DNA of 64,000 nucleotides from Corallococcus macrosporus (GTDB lineage Bacteria; Myxococcota; Myxococcia; Myxococcales; Myxococcaceae): NCBI RefSeq assembly GCF_017302985.1, contig NZ_JAFIMU010000004.1, forward strand, positions 752,869 to 816,868, read 5' to 3'. A program made the translations under genes and the position numbers. This document shows positions 17,460 through 24,680 of the stretch, piece after piece. The notes below the pieces were generated by a model. The model ran no database searches. It saw only the letters and a list, made by a program, of their open reading frames with translations, and was not told where the DNA came from. Within the stretch, counting starts at the first letter, position 1; each line of letters opens with the position of its first letter.

Positions 17460-18338
17460 TCAGAGAAAGCGCGAAAAGAACGCCAGCACCCTGCGTGGAT
17501 ATTCTTCCGGAGCGGCCTGGAGGTAATTCTCGTGACCCGCCCCCGGGACACGCCACTTCTCCCAGGGGCCTTGACCCTGCCGCAACAGGTCATCCAGCGC
17601 GGCGTCCGGCACCCAGGGATCCGCCGCTCCGGCCACCAGGAGGACGGGGCGGCCGGCCAGCCTGGCCATGTCACGAGCAGGCTGCACCGCGTTCACGTCC
17701 ACCCCCGCGCGCTTCATGACGCCCAGCGCCGGCCACAGGCCCAGGGGGCCCCAATGTCCCAGCTCATCCTGGAGCGCCTGCGCGGGAGCGACGGCTGCCG
17801 CCTCCACGACCACGGCCTTGAGGCGCGGATCCTCCGCCGCCGCCTTCAGCACCGAGTAGCCCCCCAGCGAGAACCCGAGCGCGCCGATGCGCTTCGCGTC
17901 CACCTCCGGCTGGCGGGTGGCGAAGTCCACGGCCGCGCTGACCTGGGCGGCCTCGCGGTCTCCATAGGAGGACACCGTTCCATCGCTCTCGCCGTGCGCG
18001 CCCAGGTCGAAGAGCACCAGCCCGTACCCGGCTTTCGCCAGGAACCGGGCCTCGGGCAGGAGCTGCGTGCGGTTGCCCGACAGGCCATGGACCAGGACGA
18101 CGAGCCCCCCGTCGCGCGGCGGCAGGTACCAGCCCTTGAGCTGGAGGCCGTCGCGGTCCTGGAACGTCACGTCCCGCAGGCCGGCGAACTCCGCTTCACC
18201 CGGAGGGCTGCCCACCGGCTGCCGGGGCGGGTGGACCTCCTGGGAGATGTAGCGCGCGCTGCGCACCGCGACCCAGGCCGCCATCGCCAGCAGGGCCACG
18301 CCGCCCAGCACCAGCCCGGCGACGAGCGGACGCTTCAC
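17460..18338 (-). CDS. Membrane-anchored alpha/beta hydrolase
   Basis: 292 aa. One N-terminal transmembrane segment (about residues 4-22, LVAGLVLGGVALLAMAAWV) is followed by an S9/S33-like hydrolase domain. The nucleophile elbow is complete (GFSLGGYS), an HGLSGNRTQ oxyanion loop is present, and the acid and His lie in ADPWVP and GAGHENY, so this one should be catalytic. I chose GTG at 18338 because it overlaps the preceding stop as GTGA and has GGAG six bases upstream; an ATG at 18359 would give seven more residues. It is coupled to the DUF885 gene. The 153 bp to the megasynthase start leaves a shared transcript possible but unproven. Confidence 0.75.
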   Translation of the reverse strand: MKRPLVAGLVLGGVALLAMAAWVAVRSARYISQEVHPPRQPVGSPPGEAEFAGLRDVTFQDRDGLQLKGWYLPPRDGGLVVLVHGLSGNRTQLLPEARFLAKAGYGLVLFDLGAHGESDGTVSSYGDREAAQVSAAVDFATRQPEVDAKRIGALGFSLGGYSVLKAAAEDPRLKAVVVEAAAVAPAQALQDELGHWGPLGLWPALGVMKRAGVDVNAVQPARDMARLAGRPVLLVAGAADPWVPDAALDDLLRQGQGPWEKWRVPGAGHENYLQAAPEEYPRRVLAFFSRFL

Positions 18339-20083
18339 GCGGACTCCCGCGCCACCCACGCGTCGATCTTCGCCTCCAGCACGTCCAGCGGCAGCGAGCC
18401 CGTCAGCAGCACCTGATCATGGAAGGCCTTCACGTCGAAGCGCTGGCCCAGCGCGGCCTCCGCCCGGTCGCGCAGCGCGCGCATGCGCAGCTGGCCGACC
18501 TTGTACGCCAGCGCCTGGCCCGGCCACGCGATGTAGCGGTCCAGCTCGTTGGTGAGGTCCAGCTCCTGGCGAGGGACATGCTCCAGGAAGTAGTCCAGCG
18601 CCTGCTTCCGCGTCCACCGCTTCGCGTGCAGGCCGGTGTCCACCACCAGCCGCACCGCGCGCCACATCTCGTAGGCAATCTGGCCGAACTTGTCGTGAGG
18701 GTCGTCGTACAGGCCCAGCTCCTCACCCAGCGACTCGCTGTAAAGCGCCCAGCCCTCGTCGAAGGCCACGTAGGACGTGAACCGGCGGAAGTCCGGCACG
18801 TCGGTCTGCTCGGAGGCCAGGGACACCTGGAAGTGGTGGCCGGGCACGGCCTCGTGCAGCGTCAGGGGCACCATCTCCCAGACGGGGCGCGTCTCCGGCC
18901 GGTAGAGGTTCACCTGGAAGGTGCCCGGGCGCGAGCCGTCCGCGGAGGCCGGGAAGTAGAACCCCGTCGTCACGTCCGGGGCCATGGCCTCCGGGATGGG
19001 TTCGACGACGTAGGGCTTCTTCGGCATCGTCCGGAACAGGCGCTCGAGCAGCGGATCAATGCGCTTCGCCAGTGCCCGGTAGCGCGCGAGCAGCGACTCG
19101 CCCGTGGGCTCGTAGAAGCGTGGCTCCGTGCGCAGCAGGTCGAAGAAGGCCTGCCGCGTGCCGGTGAAGCCCGTGCTCGCCATCACCTGGTCCAGCTCCG
19201 CGCTCAGCCGCTGGACCTCCGCGAGCCCCATCGCGTGGATCTCATCGGGCGTCAGCCGCGTCGTCGTGTGCCGGCGCGCGAGCACCGTGTACATCGCCTC
19301 GCCGTCCGGGAACTGCCACACGCCCACGGTCTCCGGGGCCGCGGGCAGGTACTCCGTGACGACGAAGTCCAGGGCGCGCTTCAGCGCGGGCACCACGGTG
19401 TTCGCGATGGCGTCACGGCCCGCCTGTGCCAGCCTCCGCGCGTCCTCCGGCGGGAAGTCCTTCGGCATGCGCGTGAAGGGCCCGTAGAAGCCGCTCTGCG
19501 TCGGGTCCTTCACCACCTGCCGCTCCAGCTGCGGCGGGATGCGCTGGAGCACGATGCGCGGGTGGATGCGGTGCTGGCGCATGCCCTCTCGCATGAGCGC
19601 CACCACCTGATCCGCGTAGGCGCCGAAGCCCTCCAGCCGCTTCACCCAGTCCTCGTAGTCCCGCACCGTCTCGAAGCGCAGGGTGTCCGCCAACTGGTAC
19701 GCCGTCTGGAGTCCCGGCGGCTGCTTGAGCCCCTCCGGCAGGCCGCCCATCTGGTTGAGGGGCAGGAGGTGCGCCTTCACCCCGTACTCCTCAAGCCAGG
19801 TCTCGTGCATCCGGCGGAAGAGGTCCAGGTGCAGCCGGTCCGCGTCGCTGTCCAGCCCGGCGCGGTCCACGTCCTGAAGCCGGCGCAGCACGTCGTGGCT
19901 GTGCCGGTGATCCGCCTCCAGCGCGGCGAGGCTCAGGTCGTCCCACTTGTCATTCCAGCGCCGGTCCCCCAGCAGCGACGCATAGGTGGGGTACTGCTGG
20001 AGGGAGTACTGCCACTCCGCTTCCAGCAGGGCATGCAGCGAAGCGGAGGCGGCACCGCGCCGGGGGACGGACTCGGATGACAT
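18335..20083 (-). CDS. DUF885-family putative metallopeptidase
   Basis: 582 aa, the usual length for DUF885. The signature HEAVPGHH is present near residue 406; this extended HExxH-like motif suggests zinc binding and peptidase-like activity. There is no convincing signal peptide, so a cytoplasmic location is likely, although many relatives are exported. The ATG at 20083 has GGAG eight bases upstream. The gene lies 27 bp after the NYN-domain gene and overlaps the downstream hydrolase by four bases, so the three probably share a transcript. The substrate is unknown. Confidence 0.8.
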   Translation of the reverse strand: MSSESVPRRGAASASLHALLEAEWQYSLQQYPTYASLLGDRRWNDKWDDLSLAALEADHRHSHDVLRRLQDVDRAGLDSDADRLHLDLFRRMHETWLEEYGVKAHLLPLNQMGGLPEGLKQPPGLQTAYQLADTLRFETVRDYEDWVKRLEGFGAYADQVVALMREGMRQHRIHPRIVLQRIPPQLERQVVKDPTQSGFYGPFTRMPKDFPPEDARRLAQAGRDAIANTVVPALKRALDFVVTEYLPAAPETVGVWQFPDGEAMYTVLARRHTTTRLTPDEIHAMGLAEVQRLSAELDQVMASTGFTGTRQAFFDLLRTEPRFYEPTGESLLARYRALAKRIDPLLERLFRTMPKKPYVVEPIPEAMAPDVTTGFYFPASADGSRPGTFQVNLYRPETRPVWEMVPLTLHEAVPGHHFQVSLASEQTDVPDFRRFTSYVAFDEGWALYSESLGEELGLYDDPHDKFGQIAYEMWRAVRLVVDTGLHAKRWTRKQALDYFLEHVPRQELDLTNELDRYIAWPGQALAYKVGQLRMRALRDRAEAALGQRFDVKAFHDQVLLTGSLPLDVLEAKIDAWVARESA

Positions 20084-20110
20084 GGACGGACTCCGGAGTG
20101 GGAAGCGCGA

Positions 20111-20710
20111 CTAGACGAACAGCGAAGGATCGAACTCGTCCACGTTGACCGGCAGGAGCCGGGGCAGGGGACGCTGGAAGACGCGGGCGTTGAGCTCCAG
20201 GTCCACGACCTTCAGGCCCAGCGGGGTGAGCTCGCGGAAGCGCTGGCTCACGTACTCGCGAAGGCCCAGCACGGCGACCTGGCGCTTCTCCTCCAGCAGG
20301 GGCTTGAGCGCCTCCGCGAAGTCCGCGCCGTCGTGGCTGGCCAGGCCCACCGCCGCTCCCGGGCGTTGGGTGCGGATGTTCTCCAGGAGCTTCAGGATGC
20401 CCAGGTCCACGACCTTCTGATCCGGCCGGCCGTGCAGCAGCGCGACCTCACAGCCCGCGGACTTCAGCGCGCGCACGAAGCCAATCATCGCGTCCGGCAG
20501 CTGCTCGCCCCGCGCGTTGAGCACCACCACGCAGCGCACGGGCTTGGGGAAGTACGTGTCGCAGAAGGCGACGAGCCGGTCGAACTGCACCCGGTCCTGG
20601 GGCTCGGGCTTGCGCCCGACGATGTTGGAGACGGCCCAGTCGACGTTCTCGGCGTCGATGAGGACGTAGGATGCGGCGGCGGGACGAGCGGATTGCATGG
20701 CCGGCACCAT
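20111..20710 (-). CDS. NYN-domain (PIN-like) putative RNase
   Basis: 199 aa. The NYN fold is indicated by the N-terminal strand with acidic residues (VLIDAENVDWA), an RGEQLPDAMIGF stretch, DQKVVDLGILK and the late ASHDGADF motif; these Asp residues form the metal site of PIN-like nucleases. It likely acts on RNA in the cytoplasm. Two ATG codons are possible (20710 and 20698) and neither has a strong ribosome site. It is the first gene of a likely three-gene operon with DUF885 and the hydrolase, and is divergent from nothing: the LysR gene upstream is on the same strand with a 27 bp gap. Confidence 0.7.
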   Translation of the reverse strand: MVPAMQSARPAAASYVLIDAENVDWAVSNIVGRKPEPQDRVQFDRLVAFCDTYFPKPVRCVVVLNARGEQLPDAMIGFVRALKSAGCEVALLHGRPDQKVVDLGILKLLENIRTQRPGAAVGLASHDGADFAEALKPLLEEKRQVAVLGLREYVSQRFRELTPLGLKVVDLELNARVFQRPLPRLLPVNVDEFDPSLFV

Positions 20711-20737
20711 ACGCGGGCTGCCGGCCGTTGTGGGTTT

Positions 20738-21625
20738 TCATAGACCCACGCGAATCCGTTGGAACTCCTCCAACAACAGTTCCGACACGCGCCGGACCCG
20801 GGGAATATCCAGTGCGGACTTCGCGCACACCAGATGCGTCTGGCTCCGGGAGAAGGGGCCCAGGTCCACGTCCAGGGGGACCAGTTGCGTCGGACGCGTG
20901 AAGCGGTGCGCCATGCGCGCCATCACCATCGCGCCCAGCCCGGCCTCCGCCGCCGCGAGCATCACCAGGTAGTTGTCCGCCGTGAACGACGGAGCGAAGC
21001 CGGGGATCATCGACTCCAGTTGGGGGTTGGGCGGGACGGCTTCGAAGGGCGGCGCCCATGCCACCCAGGGGAGCTGCTGGAGCGTGACCTTCTTGGGCAG
21101 CCGGGCCTTCAAGGCCTTGGACACGAAGACGGCGTTGGGGACCTCCAGCGTGTCCACGAGCTTGAGGTCCGCGCTCGTGGGAAGCCGCCCGCGCAGCGCG
21201 AGGTCCGCCTCGCCGCGCCCCAGGTCCAGGTATTGAATCTGCGACTGCACCTCCAGGCGCAGGCCCGGGTGCTTCTGGGCGACGAAGGCGGCGAAGGGGG
21301 CCACGAAGTCGAAGCTCATGTAGGGCGTGGCCGTCACGCGCACGATGCCCCGGGGTGAGCTGTCCGCGGACTCCGCCGCGCGGTGCAGCTCTCCGGCCCA
21401 CTCCGCCATCTTCTTCGCGGGCACGAGCAGCCGCTCACCGGCGGCCGTGAGCGCCGCTCCATCCACGCTGCGGCGGAACAGCGCCGAGCCCACCGCGTAC
21501 TCCAGCGCGGCCAGCCTGCGGCTCACCGTGGGCTGACCGATGCGCAGCCGCCGCGCCGCGGCGCTGAAGCTGCCCGTTTCCGCGATGGCGAGGAACAGCC
21601 GGGCGTCGTCCCAGGAGATATCCAT
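20738..21625 (-). CDS. LysR-family transcriptional regulator
   Basis: 295 aa. Residues 8-65 form the winged helix-turn-helix (SFSAAARRLRIGQPTVSRRL), followed by the periplasmic-binding-like effector domain. It is divergent from the MBL-fold lipoprotein gene at 21739, with a symmetric sequence in the gap that could be its operator. Close relatives in proteobacteria usually regulate the divergent gene, so that is the best guess here. The effector is unknown. Confidence 0.85.
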   Translation of the reverse strand: MDISWDDARLFLAIAETGSFSAAARRLRIGQPTVSRRLAALEYAVGSALFRRSVDGAALTAAGERLLVPAKKMAEWAGELHRAAESADSSPRGIVRVTATPYMSFDFVAPFAAFVAQKHPGLRLEVQSQIQYLDLGRGEADLALRGRLPTSADLKLVDTLEVPNAVFVSKALKARLPKKVTLQQLPWVAWAPPFEAVPPNPQLESMIPGFAPSFTADNYLVMLAAAEAGLGAMVMARMAHRFTRPTQLVPLDVDLGPFSRSQTHLVCAKSALDIPRVRRVSELLLEEFQRIRVGL

Positions 21626-21629
21626 GAAT

Positions 21630-21664
21630 GGATGGCATCATGCCGTTTTCGGCAATTTCCATCC
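21630..21664. promoter_or_regulatory. Nested inverted repeat, candidate LysR operator
   Basis: Between divergent genes. Outer arms are GGATGG (21630-21635) and CCATCC (21659-21664). Inside are GGCATCATGCC (21634-21644) and TGCCGTTTTCGGCA (21641-21654). It overlaps the region just upstream of the LysR start, as expected for autoregulation plus control of the divergent gene. Confidence 0.45.
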
Positions 21665-21738
21665 ACGGACGCATCCCGCATCTTGCCGCCTGTCCCGAAC
21701 GCCCGGTGTCCCGGGCCCGGCAAGAAGGAGTCCCCGCC

Positions 21739-22671
21739 ATGAAGTCGTCCCTGCTCGCGCTCTGCCTGTCCGTCGTGGGTTTCACCACCGGCTGCGCCAC
21801 GTCCTCTCATGCCGTCCAGAAGTCCGCGCTCGGCGTGACGCGGCCCGCGGACGCGCTGCTCGCGCAGCTGGACGTGCCGGGGCCGGTGGAACTGGAGACC
21901 GTGGCGTCGTGCGACTGGGCCGTGGACCGCGGCGGCCTCATCAACCTGGAGCACCCGTCGGCGAAGGCGGCGCACCTGGAGGACGGAGACGAGCCCATCC
22001 AGGTCTTCTTCCATGCGCTGCGCCACCCGACGCGCGGCCTGTACATCGTGGACACCGGCGTGGAGACGGCGCTGCGGGACGCGCCCGACCGCTCGGCGTT
22101 GCGCGGCGTCGTGGCGAGCGCGATGCACATGGAGAAGATGAAGGTGCTGGCGCCGCTGGGCGAGTGGCTGGCGAAGCAGCCCCAGCCGCTCTCCGGCGTG
22201 TTCCTCACGCACCTGCACCCGGACCACATCAGCGGCATGGCGGACGCGCCGGCGGGGACGCCCGTCTTCACCGGCCCGGGTGAGGCGGGCAGCCGCGCCT
22301 TCGTGAACCTGCTGGTGCAGGGCGCCACGGACCGCGCGCTGGAGGGCAAGCCGGCGCTGTCGGAGTGGAACTACTCGGCGGATCCGAAGGGCCTCTTCGA
22401 AGGCGCGGTGGACGTCTTCGGGGATGCATCCGTCTGGGCGCTCTGGGTGCCGGGGCACACGCCGGGCAGCACCGCGTACCTCGTGCGCTCCACGAAGGGG
22501 CCGGTGCTGCTGTTGGGGGATGCCAGCCACACGCGCTGGGGCTGGGAGCACGACGTGGAGCCGGGCACCTTCACGCAGGACGGGCCCCAGAGCGTGGAGA
22601 GCTTCAGGAAGCTGCGCGCGTTCGTCGCGGCGCACCCGGAGGTGGAGGTGCGCTTCGGCCACCAGCACTGA
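21739..22671 (+). CDS. Metallo-beta-lactamase-fold hydrolase, lipoprotein
   Basis: 310 aa. Lipoprotein signal ends at TTGC (Cys near residue 19). The MBL metal motif THLHPDH is near residue 157, with further His and Asp residues in VPGHTPG and GDASHTRWGW. It fits the lactonase/glyoxalase-like side of the superfamily rather than true beta-lactamases. Exported, probably anchored in the envelope. The ATG at 21739 has AAGAAGGAG upstream, which supports it over the upstream in-frame ATG at 21628. Its 3' end overlaps the convergent GlxA-like gene by 68 bp. Confidence 0.8.
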   Translation: MKSSLLALCLSVVGFTTGCATSSHAVQKSALGVTRPADALLAQLDVPGPVELETVASCDWAVDRGGLINLEHPSAKAAHLEDGDEPIQVFFHALRHPTRGLYIVDTGVETALRDAPDRSALRGVVASAMHMEKMKVLAPLGEWLAKQPQPLSGVFLTHLHPDHISGMADAPAGTPVFTGPGEAGSRAFVNLLVQGATDRALEGKPALSEWNYSADPKGLFEGAVDVFGDASVWALWVPGHTPGSTAYLVRSTKGPVLLLGDASHTRWGWEHDVEPGTFTQDGPQSVESFRKLRAFVAAHPEVEVRFGHQH

Positions 22672-23620
22672 CGCCTTCCAGGCCTCCGCGGAACGCACGG
22701 CGGTAGGCGAGGGGACTGGTGGCGACGAAGCGCTGGAAGTGTTCGCGGAAGGTGGTGAGCGAGCCGAAGCCCACCTTCTCCGCGATGGCCTCCACGGACT
22801 GGCTGGTGGTCTCCAGCAGGTGCTGGGCGCGGCGCACGCGGGCGTGGAGCAGCCACTGCAACGGCGTGGTGCCGGTCTGTTCCCGGAAGTGGCGGCTCAG
22901 GGTGCGCTCGCTCATCGCCGCCTTCCGGGCGAGGGCCTGGAGCGTGAGGGGCCGGTGCAGGTGGTCCTCCATCCAGTGCAGGAGCGGCTCCAGCGACGCG
23001 CCTTCGGGCGCGGGGGGCACGTGGGTGATGAACTGGGACTGGCCGCCGTCCCGCTCCAGCGGCATCACGGCCAGCCTCGCCGCGTCCGCCGCCACCGCGG
23101 CGCCGTGGTCGCGCCGCACCAGGTGCAGGCAGAGGTCCAGCCCCGCAGCCGCGCCCGCGGAGGTGAGGAGCTGGCCGTTGTCGACGTAGAGGACGTTCGG
23201 ATCCACCTGGATGGCGGGATGGCGCCGGGCCAGCTCCTCCGCGGCCATCCAGTGGGTGGTCGCGCGCAGCCCGTCGAGCAGCCCCGTCGCGGCCAGCAGG
23301 AACGCCCCGGTGCAGATGGAGGCGATGCGCGTGCCCCGGGCGGCCGCTGCGCGCAGTGCCTTCACGAGCGCGGGAGGGACGGGCTCGGAGAGGTCCATGA
23401 TGCCCGGGAGGAAGATGGTGTCCGCGCGCGCCAGCGAGCCCAGGCCATGGTGGGTCTTCACGCGGAACGCGCCCGCGTGGACCTCCGGGGTGAGGCCGCA
23501 GACGCGGACCTGGTAGCCGGGGCCGCCGAAGGGGAGCCGCACGTGGCGGAAGACCTCGGTGGGAATCGAGAGGTCGAAGGGCACCACTCCATCCAGCGCG
23601 ACGATGGCCACGGTATGCAT
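22604..23620 (-). CDS. GlxA-family transcriptional regulator (DJ-1/PfpI + AraC)
   Basis: 338 aa. The N-terminal ~180 residues are a DJ-1/PfpI-like domain with a Cys elbow (SICTGAFLLAATG); the C-terminal ~100 residues are an AraC-type double helix-turn-helix (AMSERTLSRHFREQTGTTP, VGFGSLTTFREHFQRF). The Pro/Arg-rich last 30 residues run over the end of the convergent MBL gene. ATG at 23620 starts a canonical GlxA N-terminus (HTVAIVALDGVVPFDL); upstream in-frame starts add only non-conserved sequence. Four TGGCGGGAA-like boxes lie between it and the divergent membrane gene pair. Confidence 0.85.
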   Translation of the reverse strand: MHTVAIVALDGVVPFDLSIPTEVFRHVRLPFGGPGYQVRVCGLTPEVHAGAFRVKTHHGLGSLARADTIFLPGIMDLSEPVPPALVKALRAAAARGTRIASICTGAFLLAATGLLDGLRATTHWMAAEELARRHPAIQVDPNVLYVDNGQLLTSAGAAAGLDLCLHLVRRDHGAAVAADAARLAVMPLERDGGQSQFITHVPPAPEGASLEPLLHWMEDHLHRPLTLQALARKAAMSERTLSRHFREQTGTTPLQWLLHARVRRAQHLLETTSQSVEAIAEKVGFGSLTTFREHFQRFVATSPLAYRRAFRGGLEGVSAGGRSAPPPPGAPRRTRAAS

Positions 23621-23700
23621 GGCGGGAAGATGCCAGGGGAGGGGTGTTCCCGCCAAGGCGGCCCGTGGCGGGAAGCCGTCGAAAGATGGCGTTTCCGCCA
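23620..23700. promoter_or_regulatory. Four-box operator array (TGGCGGGAA), divergent promoter region
   Basis: TGGCGGGAA occurs at 23620-23628 (+), 23647-23655 (complement), 23666-23674 (+) and, with one mismatch, 23692-23700 (complement). The boxes form two inverted pairs about 46 bp apart; 23687-23700 is also a palindrome on its own. The first box overlaps the GlxA-like start codon. The natural binder is the adjacent AraC-type protein. Confidence 0.6.
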
Positions 23701-23766
23701 CTCACGGTGCGGGGTGCACGCGTGGCATACGGACGGGGACTGACGGATTCACGGTGAGGGTGCCGG

Positions 23767-24135
23767 GTGTTGATCTACCGCTTGCTGCTCCTGCTGAAGT
23801 TCGTGGGCGTGGTGCTCTACGGCGGCGGGCTCGTGGGCGCGCTGGCCGCGACGACGTCGCAGGACCGCAAGCGCGCGGTGCACGCCATCGCGTCGCCGGG
23901 GCTGGTGATCACATGGACGGCGGGCTACCTGCTCACGCTCCAGTTCAACATCGCGTTGACGGAGGCGTGGATATCAGGCGGGTTGGCGCTGTCGCTGGTG
24001 TCGCAGTTGTCGCTGGTGGCCATGGCGACCCGCGAGCGGCGCACGCTGCCGGGTGCGCTGATGGCAGCGGTGCCGTTCTTCCTGGTCCTGGTGTTGATGG
24101 TCTTCCGGCCGCGCTGGCCCTGGGTGGACACATGA
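23767..24135 (+). CDS. Small integral membrane protein, CopD/DUF2269-like
   Basis: 122 aa with four predicted transmembrane helices. The opening LLLLKFVGVVLYGGGLVGAL and the middle ASPGLVITWTAGY resemble small CopD/DUF2269-type membrane proteins, but the match is loose and no metal ligands stand out. The start is GTG at 23767 with GAGGGTG just upstream. It overlaps the next gene by four bases (ATGA), so the two are co-translated, and it is divergent from the GlxA-type regulator. Confidence 0.65.
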   Translation: MLIYRLLLLLKFVGVVLYGGGLVGALAATTSQDRKRAVHAIASPGLVITWTAGYLLTLQFNIALTEAWISGGLALSLVSQLSLVAMATRERRTLPGALMAAVPFFLVLVLMVFRPRWPWVDT

Positions 24136-24431
24136 GTGCGCTGCGACAACTGCGGTGGGTGGCCTTCCTGGAGGGGATGTCCTTCCTGGGGCTGCTCTTC
24201 ATCGCGATGCCGGTGAAGTACCTGCTGGGGCAGCCCCTGGCGGTGCGGATCGCAGGAAGCGTCCACGGGCTCCTCTTCCTGCTCTTCGTGTCGTCCCTGT
24301 TCCGGGCGGCGTCCGAACACGGCTGGCCCGCGCGCCGTTCGCTCGCGGCGTTCGGCGCGTCGCTGGTGCCGTTCGGGACCTTCGTCCTGGACCGGGCGCT
24401 GCGGCGGGAGGAGCAGGGCGGTCCAGGCTGA
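24132..24431 (+). CDS. DUF3817-family membrane protein
   Basis: 99 aa with three transmembrane helices. The pattern LRWVAFLEGMSFL..IAMPVKY, then GSVHGLLFLLFV, is that of DUF3817. Function is unknown; the family is usually found beside transporters or regulators. The ATG overlaps the preceding stop. The stop codon forms part of a hairpin shared with the convergent gene. Confidence 0.75.
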   Translation: MSALRQLRWVAFLEGMSFLGLLFIAMPVKYLLGQPLAVRIAGSVHGLLFLLFVSSLFRAASEHGWPARRSLAAFGASLVPFGTFVLDRALRREEQGGPG

Positions 24432-24448
24432 GGCCCCGTTGGGCCTCA
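24429..24448. terminator. Bidirectional hairpin terminator made from two stop codons
   Basis: TGAGGCCC (24429-24436) pairs with GGGCCTCA (24441-24448), an 8-bp stem with a 4-nt loop. The first three bases are the stop of the plus-strand gene and the last three complement the stop of the minus-strand gene. Confidence 0.6.
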
Positions 24449-24673
24449 CTCCTGCTCAAGCTTCAGGCTCATGTCCACGGCACCCTGCCGTGCCTTTCGC
24501 ACCGCAAGCATCCAGTCCGCCCAGAGGGCAGCGTCCGCGGGCGTGCCATCGTCGAGCAGGGACATGCTGCCCAACAAGCCGCCCAGCTCGTCTGAAGGAT
24601 TCATCTCGTACTGCCCTTTCAGGTACTCGTACATCGCCGCGTAGGCCTCTTTGATCGTGAGCACGTCTTCCAT
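24446..24673 (-). CDS. Small acidic protein, likely immunity partner of the adjacent toxin
   Basis: 75 aa, acidic and helical, no signal peptide (MEDVLTIKEAYAAMYEYL; LGGLLGSMSLLDDGTPADAALWADW). It begins 7 bp after the stop of the toxin-like gene. Small acidic cytoplasmic proteins in this position are typical immunity factors, and from memory this LTIKEAY/DDGxPADxxxWxDW type often follows toxins with the same C-terminal domain. The role is inferred from position and size. Confidence 0.6.
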   Translation of the reverse strand: MEDVLTIKEAYAAMYEYLKGQYEMNPSDELGGLLGSMSLLDDGTPADAALWADWMLAVRKARQGAVDMSLKLEQE

Positions 24674-24680
24674 GGCGGCC

